64,000 nt of DNA, from NCBI GenBank assembly GCA_030429545.1, contig JAUIFF010000002.1, forward strand, positions 682,001 to 746,000. The letters are read 5' to 3'. This document shows, in pieces, positions 1-8,790 of the stretch; the first letter of the stretch is position 1; each line of letters starts with the position of its first letter. Source of the stretch: Polyangia bacterium. GTDB lineage: Bacteria; Myxococcota_A; Polyangia; Nannocystales; Nannocystaceae. A program made the position numbers and the translations under genes. The notes under the pieces were generated by a model that did no database searches, was not told the origin of the DNA, and was given only the letters and a program-made list of their open reading frames with translations.

Positions 1-2
1 AA

Positions 3-848
3 GTTGTCGACCGCGCCTCGGGCTACACGGTGAAAAACATCATCAACGGGCTGGCCCAATTACAGCTCGAGTTTGGTGCCAACTTGGAGACGCTCGCCGA
101 CCGTATGGAGAGCGAGTCGAACAAGCTCGACGAGCTCCAACGGGCCATCAAAGTCGAGTCTGAGCGGCTTGCCGCGGTCAAAGATGTGACAGTTGCTGCC
201 GAGGCACTGGCCATTTTAAAGCAGGACCACGCCCGCCGTTTGGCCGAGTTTGAGGAGGAGGCAAAGTCTGCACTTTCCGACCTCGAAGAGGAGATGAGCG
301 AGCGCCGTGCCGAATGGGCCCGCGAACAGGCCGAGCACGAGGCCGATGTCGCGGCCTACGAGGCCAACCTCAAAAAGGAACGTGAGCAGGCCGAGGCCGA
401 CCACGCCTATGAGCTCGCCCGCCAAGACAAGCTCAAGGCCGACGACAACGCGGCGGCCAAACGCGACCTCGAGCGCGAGCTTGCCGACACCGAAGCGACC
501 AAGGAAAGAGATTGGGCCGCCCGCGAAAAGCAGCTCGATGCCCACGCCGACGAAATCGCGGCACTTCGCACCAAAATCGAAAACATGCCGGCGATCCTCG
601 AGAAGGCCGAAACCTCGGCCCGCGAAAAAGCCATCAAGGCGGTCAACCGCGATGCCGCCCACGCGGCCCAACTGCTCGAGCGTCAGCTCCAAAGCGACGT
701 CGAGGTTTACGAACTCAAAATCAAAACCCTGGAAGACCGGATCGGCAAGCAAGCGGCGCAGATCGAAGACCTCTCGCAGCGCCTCAGCGCCGCCCTCGAA
801 CAGGCCCAAAACCTCGCCACCGAAGCCCTCAAGGGCAGCCACAAGTAA
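3..848 (+). CDS. coiled-coil protein, 5'-truncated by window edge
   Basis: The reading frame is open to the left edge, so the true start lies outside; the GTG at 30 is only the first in-frame start codon visible. The 281 visible residues are almost entirely Glu/Lys/Arg/Ala-rich heptad-like sequence with no signal peptide or membrane segment, which points to a cytoplasmic, elongated, probably filament-forming or scaffold protein. The last ~45 residues (VYELKIKTLEDRI and on) resemble the end of the next gene (VYDLRITSLQETI), and the preceding region is also alike, so the two are tandem paralogues. The stop is followed by an AAGGAG site for the next gene 12 bases away, so they are probably one operon. 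The family is not recognised and no function can be assigned beyond structure. Confidence 0.85.
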   Translation, partial: VVDRASGYTVKNIINGLAQLQLEFGANLETLADRMESESNKLDELQRAIKVESERLAAVKDVTVAAEALAILKQDHARRLAEFEEEAKSALSDLEEEMSERRAEWAREQAEHEADVAAYEANLKKEREQAEADHAYELARQDKLKADDNAAAKRDLERELADTEATKERDWAAREKQLDAHADEIAALRTKIENMPAILEKAETSAREKAIKAVNRDAAHAAQLLERQLQSDVEVYELKIKTLEDRIGKQAAQIEDLSQRLSAALEQAQNLATEALKGSHK

Positions 849-860
849 GGAGCCATCGAT

Positions 861-1928
861 ATGTCTGCCATTCGCAAAGTTTCAAATCGCGACACCAAAG
901 CCCAAATACTTGCGGCCTACAACGACCTGGCCAAGGCCTATCGGGCGCTCGAGTCCAAAAAAGCCGCGGCCCCGGCTTCGGCTCCCAAGCAGGCTGCACC
1001 AACTCCCAAGGCTGCGCCCGCGGGTGATGCCTCCGGTGCCGATGTCGAGGATGTGATTCGCAAGTTGCAAACCATCCGTGCCCATATCGGTGAGTCGTGC
1101 AGCGGTCTGCAGCAGGACCTGACCACCGAGGCGACTTCGTTAGAGGCCCTGCGCACGGCCGTCAGCGAGACCCTCAACCGGCTCAAGCACCTGCATGGCA
1201 TCGAAGTTGGGGACAACACCCTGGCTGACCTTATCGCCACCTATCGCACCACCGACGAGGCCGCCGAGCAAACCCTCAGTGGCAAGCGCGAGGCCCACGA
1301 GTCTGACCTCGCCAACAAACGCAAGGCCTGGCGTAAAGACCAGGATGAGCACGCCCGCAAGGTCAAAGAAGCTCTCGTCGAACTCAAGAAGGTCCGCGCC
1401 CGCGATGCCCAGGAGTACAAGTACGAGTTGGCCCAAAAGCACAGCGCCGAGGCCGACGAGCGCGCCCAGGCACAAAAGACCTTCGAGGCCCAACTCGCCA
1501 GCATCCGTGAAGCCAAGGAAACCGCCTGGGCCGAGCGTGAAAATCAGGTCAACACCCGCGAGGAGGAGTTTGCCGAGCTGACCGACAAGGCTGAGGCCTT
1601 CGACAAAGAAGTTGCTTCTGCAAAGAAAAAGGGCGAGAGCGAAGGACTTTCGATCGCCCGCCGCGAGACCAAGGCCAAGGCCGAGTTGCTCGAAAAGGAG
1701 TCCGAGGGCAAGCGCCGTGTCTACGACCTGCGGATCACCTCGCTGCAAGAGACCATCGACAAGCAGCAGGACCAGATCCGCGAGCTGTCGGCCAAACTCG
1801 ACACCGCCCTCAAGCAGACCCAGCACCTGGCGGTCAAGGCCATCGACGGTGCGGCCAACACGACCTCGTTCGAGGCGATGAAGGAAATCGCCATGGAACA
1901 GGCCAAAAACAGCGGCAAGGGCAAGTAG
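861..1928 (+). CDS. coiled-coil protein, paralogue of the upstream gene
   Basis: This 355-residue protein begins with a short globular segment (MSAIRKVSNRDTKAQIL), then an Ala/Pro/Lys-rich linker at about residues 34-57, then roughly 270 residues of charged heptad-like sequence and a Gly/Lys-rich tail. AAGGAG at 847-852 lies 8 bases before the ATG and fixes the start. No signal peptide or membrane helix is visible. The C-terminal coiled coil aligns by eye with the upstream gene, while the N-terminal 60 residues and linker look specific to this copy within what is visible. It is probably cotranscribed with the upstream gene and ended by a strong terminator just downstream. A hetero-oligomeric structural role is possible but is inference only. 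Confidence 0.88.
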   Translation: MSAIRKVSNRDTKAQILAAYNDLAKAYRALESKKAAAPASAPKQAAPTPKAAPAGDASGADVEDVIRKLQTIRAHIGESCSGLQQDLTTEATSLEALRTAVSETLNRLKHLHGIEVGDNTLADLIATYRTTDEAAEQTLSGKREAHESDLANKRKAWRKDQDEHARKVKEALVELKKVRARDAQEYKYELAQKHSAEADERAQAQKTFEAQLASIREAKETAWAERENQVNTREEEFAELTDKAEAFDKEVASAKKKGESEGLSIARRETKAKAELLEKESEGKRRVYDLRITSLQETIDKQQDQIRELSAKLDTALKQTQHLAVKAIDGAANTTSFEAMKEIAMEQAKNSGKGK

Positions 1929-1950
1929 TCCACAGTCGTTGTACAAGCAA

Positions 1951-1978
1951 GGGCGCACCATTTGGTGTGCCCTTTTTT
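1951..1978 (+). terminator. Rho-independent terminator
   Basis: GGGCGCACC, a short ATTT loop and GGTGTGCCC form a nine-pair stem with one G-U pair, followed directly by a T-run. It lies 22 bases after the stop of the coiled-coil operon. Because it overlaps a possible upstream extension of the next gene, it also argues for the later ATG at 2043 as that gene's start. Confidence 0.9.
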
Positions 1979-2042
1979 CTATGGCATTGCGACCTTTGGC
2001 CACTGCCATTGGTCGGCAAACGTTCGATATCATGCGACAGAT

Positions 2043-3143
2043 ATGGCCCGCCCCAAAGCTCCCCCCCTGTGGATTGTCGATACCGCCAAACAGTTCAGCC
2101 GCAAACTGACGCGATTTCAACGCAAGCTCGCGCCCCCGTCGGCAACGCTTATCGAACTTGTGTCTGCAAGGTGGCGCCCACACGCCATTTTTGTGCTCGC
2201 ACAACTCGAGATAGCCGACGTCCTCGGCGACGGCCCCAAGGATGTTGGCGCGATCGCAAAAGCTGTCGGGGCCGACGAGGGGGCGCTTTACCGGGTCTTG
2301 CGTGCCCTAGCCCACGACGGCCTGCTCACCCGCCCGAGTCCACGGACGTTTGGCCTCACCAAGGTCACCGACACCCTGCGAAGCGACCACCCACGCAGCG
2401 TTCGCCAGTTCGTCCGCATGCTGATGGCCGACTACAACAGCCAGTCGTGGGCGCGCCTGACCGAGGCGGTCAAAACCGGTGAGCCACAGTTCCAGGAGCT
2501 CCACCAGGGCCGCTCGTTGTGGCAGTGGATCGCCGATGAGGCCCCGGAGGCCGGCGAGCTGTTTCACGATTCGATGAAGGAGCTAACCCGCCTGGCGCTA
2601 CCGCTGTTTTTGGCGACCTACGATTTTTGTCAGTACAACAAAATCCTCGACATCGGCGGTGGCCAGGGGACACTGATCGCCGGCATTTTGGCCCACGCAA
2701 CCGAGGTCACCGGCGGTGTACTCGACCTTCCCCAGGCCCTCGAAAAAGCCCCCGAAGTGCTGCGTGCCACCGGGGTTGAAGCGCGTTGCGAATTGATCGA
2801 GGGCAACGCGTTTGAAGCCGTGCCAGCAGGCTGGGATGCCTATGTCCTCAAGAACATCCTCCACGGATTACCCGACGCACCCCTCTCGGCGCTGCTCAAC
2901 AACCTCCGCCGGCAGTTAACCGCAGATGCGCATCTACTGGTGATCGAGGCTTTGGTGCCGAGTGGTCCAAAGGGGACCCACCCGTCGCACCTGGATTTAC
3001 AAATGCTGATCGGCGCGGGTGGTCGCGAGCGGACTGTCACCGAGTATCGACAGTTGTTTGCGGACCACGGCTTCACGCTCAAACAGGTGGTCCGCAACGC
3101 CGGGATTTTTGCGCTGATGGTGGTCGTACCCGTGGACAGTTAA
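2043..3143 (+). CDS. class I SAM-dependent O-methyltransferase (plant-type/acetylserotonin OMT family)
   Basis: The predicted 366-residue enzyme would transfer methyl from S-adenosylmethionine to a hydroxyl on a small, probably aromatic molecule in the cytoplasm. The first ~130 residues look like the winged-helix dimerisation domain of this family (VGADEGALYRVLRALAHDGLL). The Rossmann domain follows, with the SAM loop ILDIGGGQGTLIAGIL near residue 205 and the family's later motif DAYVLKNILHGLPD near residue 270. An earlier in-frame start at 1962 lies inside the terminator hairpin, so ATG 2043 is preferred. It stands alone between a terminator and a secreted-protein gene, so the substrate cannot be guessed from context. 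Confidence 0.88.
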   Translation: MARPKAPPLWIVDTAKQFSRKLTRFQRKLAPPSATLIELVSARWRPHAIFVLAQLEIADVLGDGPKDVGAIAKAVGADEGALYRVLRALAHDGLLTRPSPRTFGLTKVTDTLRSDHPRSVRQFVRMLMADYNSQSWARLTEAVKTGEPQFQELHQGRSLWQWIADEAPEAGELFHDSMKELTRLALPLFLATYDFCQYNKILDIGGGQGTLIAGILAHATEVTGGVLDLPQALEKAPEVLRATGVEARCELIEGNAFEAVPAGWDAYVLKNILHGLPDAPLSALLNNLRRQLTADAHLLVIEALVPSGPKGTHPSHLDLQMLIGAGGRERTVTEYRQLFADHGFTLKQVVRNAGIFALMVVVPVDS

Positions 3144-3207
3144 TGTTTCTCGGGGCACCACCTTAGAATTACTTTGTTCTGAGGTGTCGAAAAAGACAGG
3201 AGTTTTC

Positions 3208-5064
3208 ATGTTCAAGACCTGCCGAGCCTTCGTTGCTGCCCTCTCGCTGGCGACGATCTTCGCCCCGAGTTCTGCGCTCGCGGAGGATTTTCCGGCTGGC
3301 TCCCTCATCATCCCGATGGACATCGACTATCAGGATATGGGCATGTTTGAGGCCTACGGGCTAGTTTATGAGCTTCTACGCAACGATGTCCCAGTCGATT
3401 GGGTCATCAAAGAGGGCAAGCCCTATGCGGGGGTCGACTTCATGGCGTCGGCGGTCGACCACCAGACCGGCGATCCGATCGATGGTCATGGTTACCGCGG
3501 GGGGCCCTGGGTCATCGCCGCCGAGCATGCCGACGCTGCGTTTGCGATTATCGACGGTTGGCAGGAGCAGAGCCCGAACGTGGTCGTACATGAGGCCACC
3601 AGCCCGTTTAGTGGCGATGTTGCCCACACCCTGATCCATGCGCCCTCCATCGCGATGATGGCAGACGGCAATCAAAAGATTGCGCGAAAGTACATGTTGG
3701 CTGCGCGGATTCCCGACTCAGTCGGTGACTATACATGGCCCGACGAAAGCCCGGACATGCTCGACCCCGACGAGGTTGCCGGCCCAACCGACGAGGAGCC
3801 ACACGACGACGGCGCCCTGTTCGACGAGGATGGTGACCCTGTCTACTGCCAGTTTATGTCGATGCACTGGGGCATCGGCGACGCCGAGGACAACCCTGAA
3901 GTCGTCGCCGAAGTCCGCCGGTTTTTGGGCCATCCAACCCACTTTTTTGCCGAATGCCAGGCGGTCAATGCCTTTGAAAATCTCGCCCCCCACGGGTTTT
4001 ACCTGACCGATTCGGGATTTTTGATCGGCGACCGTCCAGATGCCTACGACTTTTTTCAAACCGATACTCCGTTTGCTCAGCTCGACGGTCCATTCGAGTC
4101 GGTCGGTGGCAGCGAACCGGCCTACTCACTTCCTGAAGGGACAGATTACAAGTCGAGCGACATTGTCATGATCACCGAGAGGGACACGCCTATCGGTGTC
4201 AACGACGTATGGATGACCGGGCTGTTAGATGGTTCATGTCGGTCGAGCCAGGGGTGTTTGAATGTCGGCAAGGTCAGCTACCTAGGTGGCCACGAGTACA
4301 AAACCGATGTTCCGGTCTCGCAAAACCCCGACGCCCAGGGTACCAGATTATTCCTCAATTCCCTGTTTGAAGCCCCCTGTGGAACGGTTGAAGGGACGCC
4401 CCAGTTGCTGCTCGACAAACAGGGGCCGAGTTTTACGGATGTCCCAGAAGTCACCTATCAGATCGAGTACAAAAACGAGGGGCCGTTTACGGCGCTTGAT
4501 GTCGTCCTGTTCGACACCCTGCCGGTGGGCGCCGTGTTTGTCTCGGGCTCGGCCGGAGTGATGGTCGACGGCGATGAGGTCGCGTGGGACCTCGGGAACC
4601 TAGGCTCGGGCGAGGGCGGCTCGGTCGAACTCACGATTTCCCTTCCGGACTATGGTGTCTATACAAATATTGCTAACCTCGAATACTTGGTGGGGGTCAA
4701 CGCCAAGAGCTTTGAGTCGAACATGGTGGTGACCGAGTACGCCGACATGCCGAGTACAACCAGTGGTACGGACTCAGATGGTACGGACTCAGATGGTACG
4801 GACGGCAGCGCGACTGCTGGTCCGACATCTGGCGATTCGAATTCGGGAACTGGCGCGACGGCTTCGGGGACAGACACGGGGACCGATTCGGCGACCACTG
4901 GCGATTCAAACGGCTCGGGCGCGACGACCGGAGATGGTGCATCTGCAACAGATACAGCAGGCGAGGACGCCCCCGCGGGTTGTAGCTGCCGGGCGGGGGG
5001 CCCATTCGGTGGGACCGCAGGGTTCATGCTCCTACCGCTGGCGTTGTTGCGTCGGCGCTCCTAG
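3208..5064 (+). CDS. secreted MYXO-CTERM surface protein with DUF11-like domain
   Basis: The 618-residue product starts with a Sec signal peptide (MFKTCRAFVAALSLATI...SALA, cleavage near residue 26). The large N-terminal region (about 30-400) is not recognised. At about 415-510 there is a DUF11-type beta domain (TYQIEYKNEGPFTALDVVL, LPVGAVFVSGS), common in surface stalk proteins. A Thr/Ser/Asp/Gly linker with two perfect TDSDG units follows. The end, GCSCRAGG, a hydrophobic stretch and LLRRRS, matches the MYXO-CTERM sorting pattern handled by myxosortase in myxobacteria. ACAGGAG at 3196-3202 places the start at ATG 3208 rather than GTG 3184. It is predicted to be anchored at the outer surface; its enzymatic role, if any, is unknown. 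Confidence 0.87.
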   Translation: MFKTCRAFVAALSLATIFAPSSALAEDFPAGSLIIPMDIDYQDMGMFEAYGLVYELLRNDVPVDWVIKEGKPYAGVDFMASAVDHQTGDPIDGHGYRGGPWVIAAEHADAAFAIIDGWQEQSPNVVVHEATSPFSGDVAHTLIHAPSIAMMADGNQKIARKYMLAARIPDSVGDYTWPDESPDMLDPDEVAGPTDEEPHDDGALFDEDGDPVYCQFMSMHWGIGDAEDNPEVVAEVRRFLGHPTHFFAECQAVNAFENLAPHGFYLTDSGFLIGDRPDAYDFFQTDTPFAQLDGPFESVGGSEPAYSLPEGTDYKSSDIVMITERDTPIGVNDVWMTGLLDGSCRSSQGCLNVGKVSYLGGHEYKTDVPVSQNPDAQGTRLFLNSLFEAPCGTVEGTPQLLLDKQGPSFTDVPEVTYQIEYKNEGPFTALDVVLFDTLPVGAVFVSGSAGVMVDGDEVAWDLGNLGSGEGGSVELTISLPDYGVYTNIANLEYLVGVNAKSFESNMVVTEYADMPSTTSGTDSDGTDSDGTDGSATAGPTSGDSNSGTGATASGTDTGTDSATTGDSNGSGATTGDGASATDTAGEDAPAGCSCRAGGPFGGTAGFMLLPLALLRRRS

Positions 5065-5090
5065 TTGGGAGGAGCTGGGGTTGGTTGCTC

Positions 5091-5642
5091 ATGCAATGGC
5101 CCGAGCCGACGGTGCGCGGTGTTGTGCTTTCAAACGCACGCAAGGTCCGCGAGACCACGCACCTATGGACACATGCCCAGCTAGCACGTAAATTTTGCAA
5201 TTCGCGTTGGGTGCTTGATGTCGAACCTGTTGGGGCCGACAATGCAGCTGTCCCGATGACCGAAGAGTATCGCATCTCCCCCGCCTCCCAGTCGTTGTTT
5301 CCGCAGTTCGAGATCAAGGGCTACTTTCTCAACATGATCTCCGCACCCCCGTACACCGACCCGGTGCTCGGGCGGTTTCCCTCGCTGCTGTTGTTCGACA
5401 ACGAAAAGTGCAACCCCGCGGGTCGGATCCACGGGGTGGCCTACTTCCACCCAGACAGGTCATCGCTCGGTCTCCCTGAGTTTCGCGACAACGTCATCTA
5501 CCTCCACTACCTCCACTCGATGCTCGAACCCCTGCTCTCGTGCCTGCGTTCGAGTCAGCGGCTCACCTGCTATTTTCGCGGCGGAGGCACGGGAGATTTT
5601 GGTGGGATCCAGGGTGGTCCGTTTGCCCGACCACTGCGCTAG
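5091..5642 (+). CDS. conserved-looking protein of unknown function
   Basis: This 183-residue protein is not recognised. It has no signal peptide, membrane segment or low-complexity region, and its composition (Tyr, Phe, His, Pro and balanced charge) looks like a compact globular domain, for example ISAPPYTDPVLGRFPSLLLF and AYFHPDRSSLG. It begins 26 bases after the stop of the MYXO-CTERM protein on the same strand. GGAGGAGC lies just after that stop, but rather far from the ATG; TTG 5085 is an alternative start. It may be cotranscribed with the surface protein. Codon choice is like that of its neighbours. No function is proposed. Confidence 0.65.
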   Translation: MQWPEPTVRGVVLSNARKVRETTHLWTHAQLARKFCNSRWVLDVEPVGADNAAVPMTEEYRISPASQSLFPQFEIKGYFLNMISAPPYTDPVLGRFPSLLLFDNEKCNPAGRIHGVAYFHPDRSSLGLPEFRDNVIYLHYLHSMLEPLLSCLRSSQRLTCYFRGGGTGDFGGIQGGPFARPLR

Positions 5643-5833
5643 CAGTTCGTGGTTTGCTCGCGTGTCGCGGGGCCTAGGCCGCGGCTCGGCAAACCGCCTC
5701 GTTATGCGTGGGTTTCTCGTGACGACGCCGTATTCTGCCACGTGAGTTGCCGCTGTGGTTGTTGTTGATACATAGACTTCGAGCCCGGGTTTGTCGGTCA
5801 CGGCCGTCAAAGTCGCGGTACAATCACCGTGGC

Positions 5834-6196
5834 ATGACCATCCGCAGCTCACTTCCGTCCCTGTTGTTTGCCGCCTGTTGCCTGCTGCTGTCGGCCTGTG
5901 ACAGCCAGGGCGGGGCGACCAATGTGCCCACCCAATCGGCGGCGACCGGGGTCACCGAGTTTCACATCTCGATCTTTAACGGCTGTATGGACGACGTCAA
6001 AGTTCGGGTTGGGGCATCTTCGAGTGCGGGCAACGATGTCCTGTTGTTACGTCAGCGTCGGGATTCATTTGCAGGTACAACTGAAGCGGTGTGGCTGCTC
6101 GACCGCGATGGCTCGGTACTCGACTACTACCAGCCGACAGCTGGGCGGCAAAAGCTCAAGGTCACTGCCGACTGCACGGGCCTGGTCAAGGGCTGA
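5834..6196 (+). CDS. small predicted lipoprotein
   Basis: The 120-residue product has a classic lipoprotein signal: MTIRS, a Leu/Ala-rich core and the lipobox LSAC at about residues 18-21, so it should be lipid-anchored in the envelope. The mature part (about 100 residues) is mostly beta-like: FHISIFNGCMDDVKVRVG near the start and a DYYQPTAGRQKLKVTADC stretch near the end, with two cysteines that could pair. ATG 5834 is chosen because earlier in-frame starts add an Arg-rich stretch before the signal peptide. It stands alone, and the family is not recognised. Confidence 0.75.
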   Translation: MTIRSSLPSLLFAACCLLLSACDSQGGATNVPTQSAATGVTEFHISIFNGCMDDVKVRVGASSSAGNDVLLLRQRRDSFAGTTEAVWLLDRDGSVLDYYQPTAGRQKLKVTADCTGLVKG

Positions 6197-6501
6197 GGAC
6201 CGACGAGCCCGGGCTGAGAAAATTGTGTGTGCAATTAGTTCCGTAGGGTAGCGGCCGACATCTGCGGCTGCATGGCGGCTGGTCGCCCGCTGCCTGTGCT
6301 GCAGCAAGTTAGCCTGTGAGCGAAATTGCGAGAGATGACCGAATGTAGATCGTCCGGCGCGAAAATGCCTATGCAACGCTGTTTTACTCGGCAACTTCTC
6401 GCACAATTTCCCCGGGGGGTGCGTAGAGACTTTCACGATGGGCTGCTAGAGTCGCCGCGCCCAATCGGCGGCATGCCGCAGGGTCCCAAGGAGCGACATT
6501 G
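6197..6501. other. intergenic region, no gene seen
   Basis: About 300 bases between a lipoprotein gene and the acyl-CoA synthetase gene. Short frames here have no ribosome site or convincing composition. It presumably carries the promoter of the synthetase gene, but I see no clear promoter, operator or terminator. Confidence 0.4.
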
Positions 6502-8271
6502 ATGAAGCAACGAACGGTCATGGAGGTCTTCGCCGATACCGCCAAACGCCGCGCTGGCGCGCCGGCTTTGAAGGTCAAGCGCGACGGTAACTGGCAGACG
6601 ACAACCTGGAGCGACTACCTAGAGCAGACTCGGCTCGCCGCCCGCGGGTTTATCAAGCTGGGGCTGCAGGCGGGCCAGGGTGTTTCGATCATCGGCTTTA
6701 ACTGCCCGGAGTGGGCGATCGCCGATATGGCCGCGATCTATGCCGGGGGGTTCCCAGCCGGTATCTACACCACAAACTCGCCGGAGCAGTGCCAATATAT
6801 CGCCGAACACTCGGACAGTGCCATCGCCGTGGTCGAAAACAGCGAGCAACTGGCCAAGTTCCTCGCCATCCGCGACCAGCTGCCCAAGCTCAAAGCCATC
6901 GTCATGATGGAGGGCAGCGACGCGACCGATGGGGTCTACTCGTGGGCCGAGGTGTTGGAGCAGGGCCGCCAGCTCCCCGAGGCCGAGCTCGAGTCGCGAA
7001 TCGCCGCCCAAAAACCTGAAGATGTATGCACACTGATCTATACGTCGGGGACCACGGGCAATCCCAAGGCGGTGATGATCACCCACGACAACATCACCTG
7101 GACCGCCCAGGCTGCACTCAATGCCCTGGGTGTTCGCTCCGACGATCAACTGATCAGCTACTTGCCGCTCTCCCACATCGCCGAGCAAATCGTTTCGCTC
7201 CACGGTCCGATGGTTGGCGGGGCCTGTACCAACTTCGCCGAGAGCATCGAGAAACTCGGCGACAACCTGCGCGAGGTTCGGCCCACGATCTTTCTCGCGG
7301 TCCCGCGGGTGTGGGAGAAGATTCAGGCCAAAATCGTCGAAGCCGGGTCAAAAAACACCGGGCTCAAAAAGAAAATCGGCGCTTGGGCACGCAAGCAGGG
7401 GCTCGCCGGCGGTTATGCCCAGCAGCAGGGCTCGAGCCTGCCGCTGTTTTACGGGATCGCCGACAAGCTTGTGTTTAGCAAGGTTCGCGCCCAGCTCGGC
7501 CTCGACCGTTGCCGGGTTCAAATCACCTCCGCGGCACCGATCGCCAAGAGCACCCTCGAGTTCTTCTTGAGCCTTGGCGTGCCGATTATGGAGGTCTACG
7601 GCATGAGTGAGTGCACCGGGCCGGCGACGATTTCACTGCCCCATCGCTACCGCACAGGCTCGGTTGGTTGGGTGCTGCCGGGCGCCGAGGTCAAGGTCGC
7701 CGAAGACGGTGAAATCTGCATGCGTGGCCGCCACGTGTTCAAGGGCTACTACAAAAACGAAGCCGTCACCAAGGAGACCATCGACGAGGATGGCTGGCTG
7801 CACAGTGGCGATATTGGTGAGCTCGACGACGCCGGGTTTTTGCGGATTACCGACCGCAAAAAAGACATCCTCATCACTGCTGGTGGGGAGAATATCGCTC
7901 CGCAGTTGCTCGAGGGCATGCTCAAGGCAATCGGTCCTTTGAGCCAGGTTGTGGTGGTCGGCGACCGTCGCAAATACCTCGCCGCGCTCGTCACCATCGA
8001 CGAGCTCAAGCTCGAACAACTGGCCAAGGACGCCGGCAGTTCGGCAAAAAACCTGGCCGAAGCCTCCGAGTGCAACAAGATTCAAACGTTCTTGATGGCC
8101 GAGGTTGAAAAGGTCAACAAACAGCTCGCGCGGGTTCAGACGATCAAGAAAATCAAGGTCCTGCCCAACGAGTTGACGATTGAGGGCGGCGAGCTCACCC
8201 CGACCATGAAAGTCAAGCGCAAGGTCGTGAACGAGAAGTACACGGCCGATATCGAGGCGCTCTACGCCTAG
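6502..8271 (+). CDS. long-chain acyl-CoA synthetase (AMP-forming)
   Basis: The 589-residue enzyme activates fatty acids to acyl-CoA by way of acyl-AMP. The AMP-binding signature LIYTSGTTGNPKAVMITHD is near residue 180, EVYGMSECTGPATISLPH near 365, the hinge-region TDRKKDILITAGGENIAP near 450, and the C-terminal region has the TPTMKVKRK lysine motif. The overall form ("bubblegum"/FadD15-like, with QITSAAPIAKSTLEFF) fits long-chain substrates. AAGGAG at 6488-6493 sits 8 bases before ATG 6502; the adjacent TTG at 6499 is less likely. The gene is a single transcription unit ended by a perfect terminator. It complements the second acyl-CoA ligase at 28 kb and EtfAB at 17-18 kb in fatty-acid use. 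Confidence 0.95.
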   Translation: MKQRTVMEVFADTAKRRAGAPALKVKRDGNWQTTTWSDYLEQTRLAARGFIKLGLQAGQGVSIIGFNCPEWAIADMAAIYAGGFPAGIYTTNSPEQCQYIAEHSDSAIAVVENSEQLAKFLAIRDQLPKLKAIVMMEGSDATDGVYSWAEVLEQGRQLPEAELESRIAAQKPEDVCTLIYTSGTTGNPKAVMITHDNITWTAQAALNALGVRSDDQLISYLPLSHIAEQIVSLHGPMVGGACTNFAESIEKLGDNLREVRPTIFLAVPRVWEKIQAKIVEAGSKNTGLKKKIGAWARKQGLAGGYAQQQGSSLPLFYGIADKLVFSKVRAQLGLDRCRVQITSAAPIAKSTLEFFLSLGVPIMEVYGMSECTGPATISLPHRYRTGSVGWVLPGAEVKVAEDGEICMRGRHVFKGYYKNEAVTKETIDEDGWLHSGDIGELDDAGFLRITDRKKDILITAGGENIAPQLLEGMLKAIGPLSQVVVVGDRRKYLAALVTIDELKLEQLAKDAGSSAKNLAEASECNKIQTFLMAEVEKVNKQLARVQTIKKIKVLPNELTIEGGELTPTMKVKRKVVNEKYTADIEALYA

Positions 8272-8290
8272 TTCTACGCCTTGCTAGGGG

Positions 8291-8324
8291 AGCGGCGTGC
8301 CGATTGTGCACGCCGCTTTGTTTT
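8291..8324 (+). terminator. Rho-independent terminator
   Basis: AGCGGCGTGC and GCACGCCGCT form a perfect ten-pair stem around a seven-base loop, followed by TTTGTTTT. It lies 19 bases after the acyl-CoA synthetase stop codon. Confidence 0.92.
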
Positions 8325-8388
8325 AAACCGAGCGCTTTATGTGTGGCTGTCCACCCAGGCTCGGGTGGCGATCGGCTATGCTTTGAAC

Positions 8389-8790
8389 ATGACTATAAAG
8401 ACATTCTTTTCGGTCGCGGTTGTTGCGATGTTGGTCTCCGGTTGTGATATTGACGACGGTACGGGCACCGAGTCCGACACGGCCGAGAGCTCTGACAGCG
8501 AAACGGATACTTCCGGTGAGCAGGATGCATGTGCAATTGTCCCGGGCAAAACCTACGGTTCGGTCACCCAAAGGGAGTGCGGTCTTGGTCCCAACGGCCC
8601 CGAACCGTGTACGTGGACGGTTGAATTTGTCGACGACGAAAATTTTTCGTACATGTATTCAGACCGGCATGATATCGGGACCTACACCTGTGACGGGCTC
8701 AACATCATCGCCCAGGGTGGCAACGACGGAGTTCTCGATATCGACACCGGTGAGCTCACCTGGAATGGATCCGTGTACACCGAGATTTGA
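8389..8790 (+). CDS. small predicted lipoprotein with acidic linker
   Basis: The 133-residue product starts MTIKTFFSVAVVAMLVSGC, a lipoprotein signal with lipobox VSGC, and is followed by a short Thr/Ser/Asp/Glu linker. The mature domain has CAIVPGKTYGSVTQREC near residues 50-65, then a beta-rich stretch ending NGSVYTEI at the stop. This resembles a small beta-sandwich or lipocalin-like fold, but no family is recognised. The 3' end is notable: the last codons and the stop form the left edge of unit 1 of the tandem array, so slippage or recombination in the array could add or alter the C-terminus. Confidence 0.78.
   Translation: MTIKTFFSVAVVAMLVSGCDIDDGTGTESDTAESSDSETDTSGEQDACAIVPGKTYGSVTQRECGLGPNGPEPCTWTVEFVDDENFSYMYSDRHDIGTYTCDGLNIIAQGGNDGVLDIDTGELTWNGSVYTEI

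Noticed and set aside
1140..2204. 354-residue open frame on the minus strand
   Set aside because: It runs through the coiled-coil gene, a strong plus-strand terminator and the methyltransferase start; composition is that of a shadow frame.
5643..5833. possible RNA gene between two small genes
   Set aside because: I found no stable long hairpin, tRNA-like cloverleaf or conserved motif.
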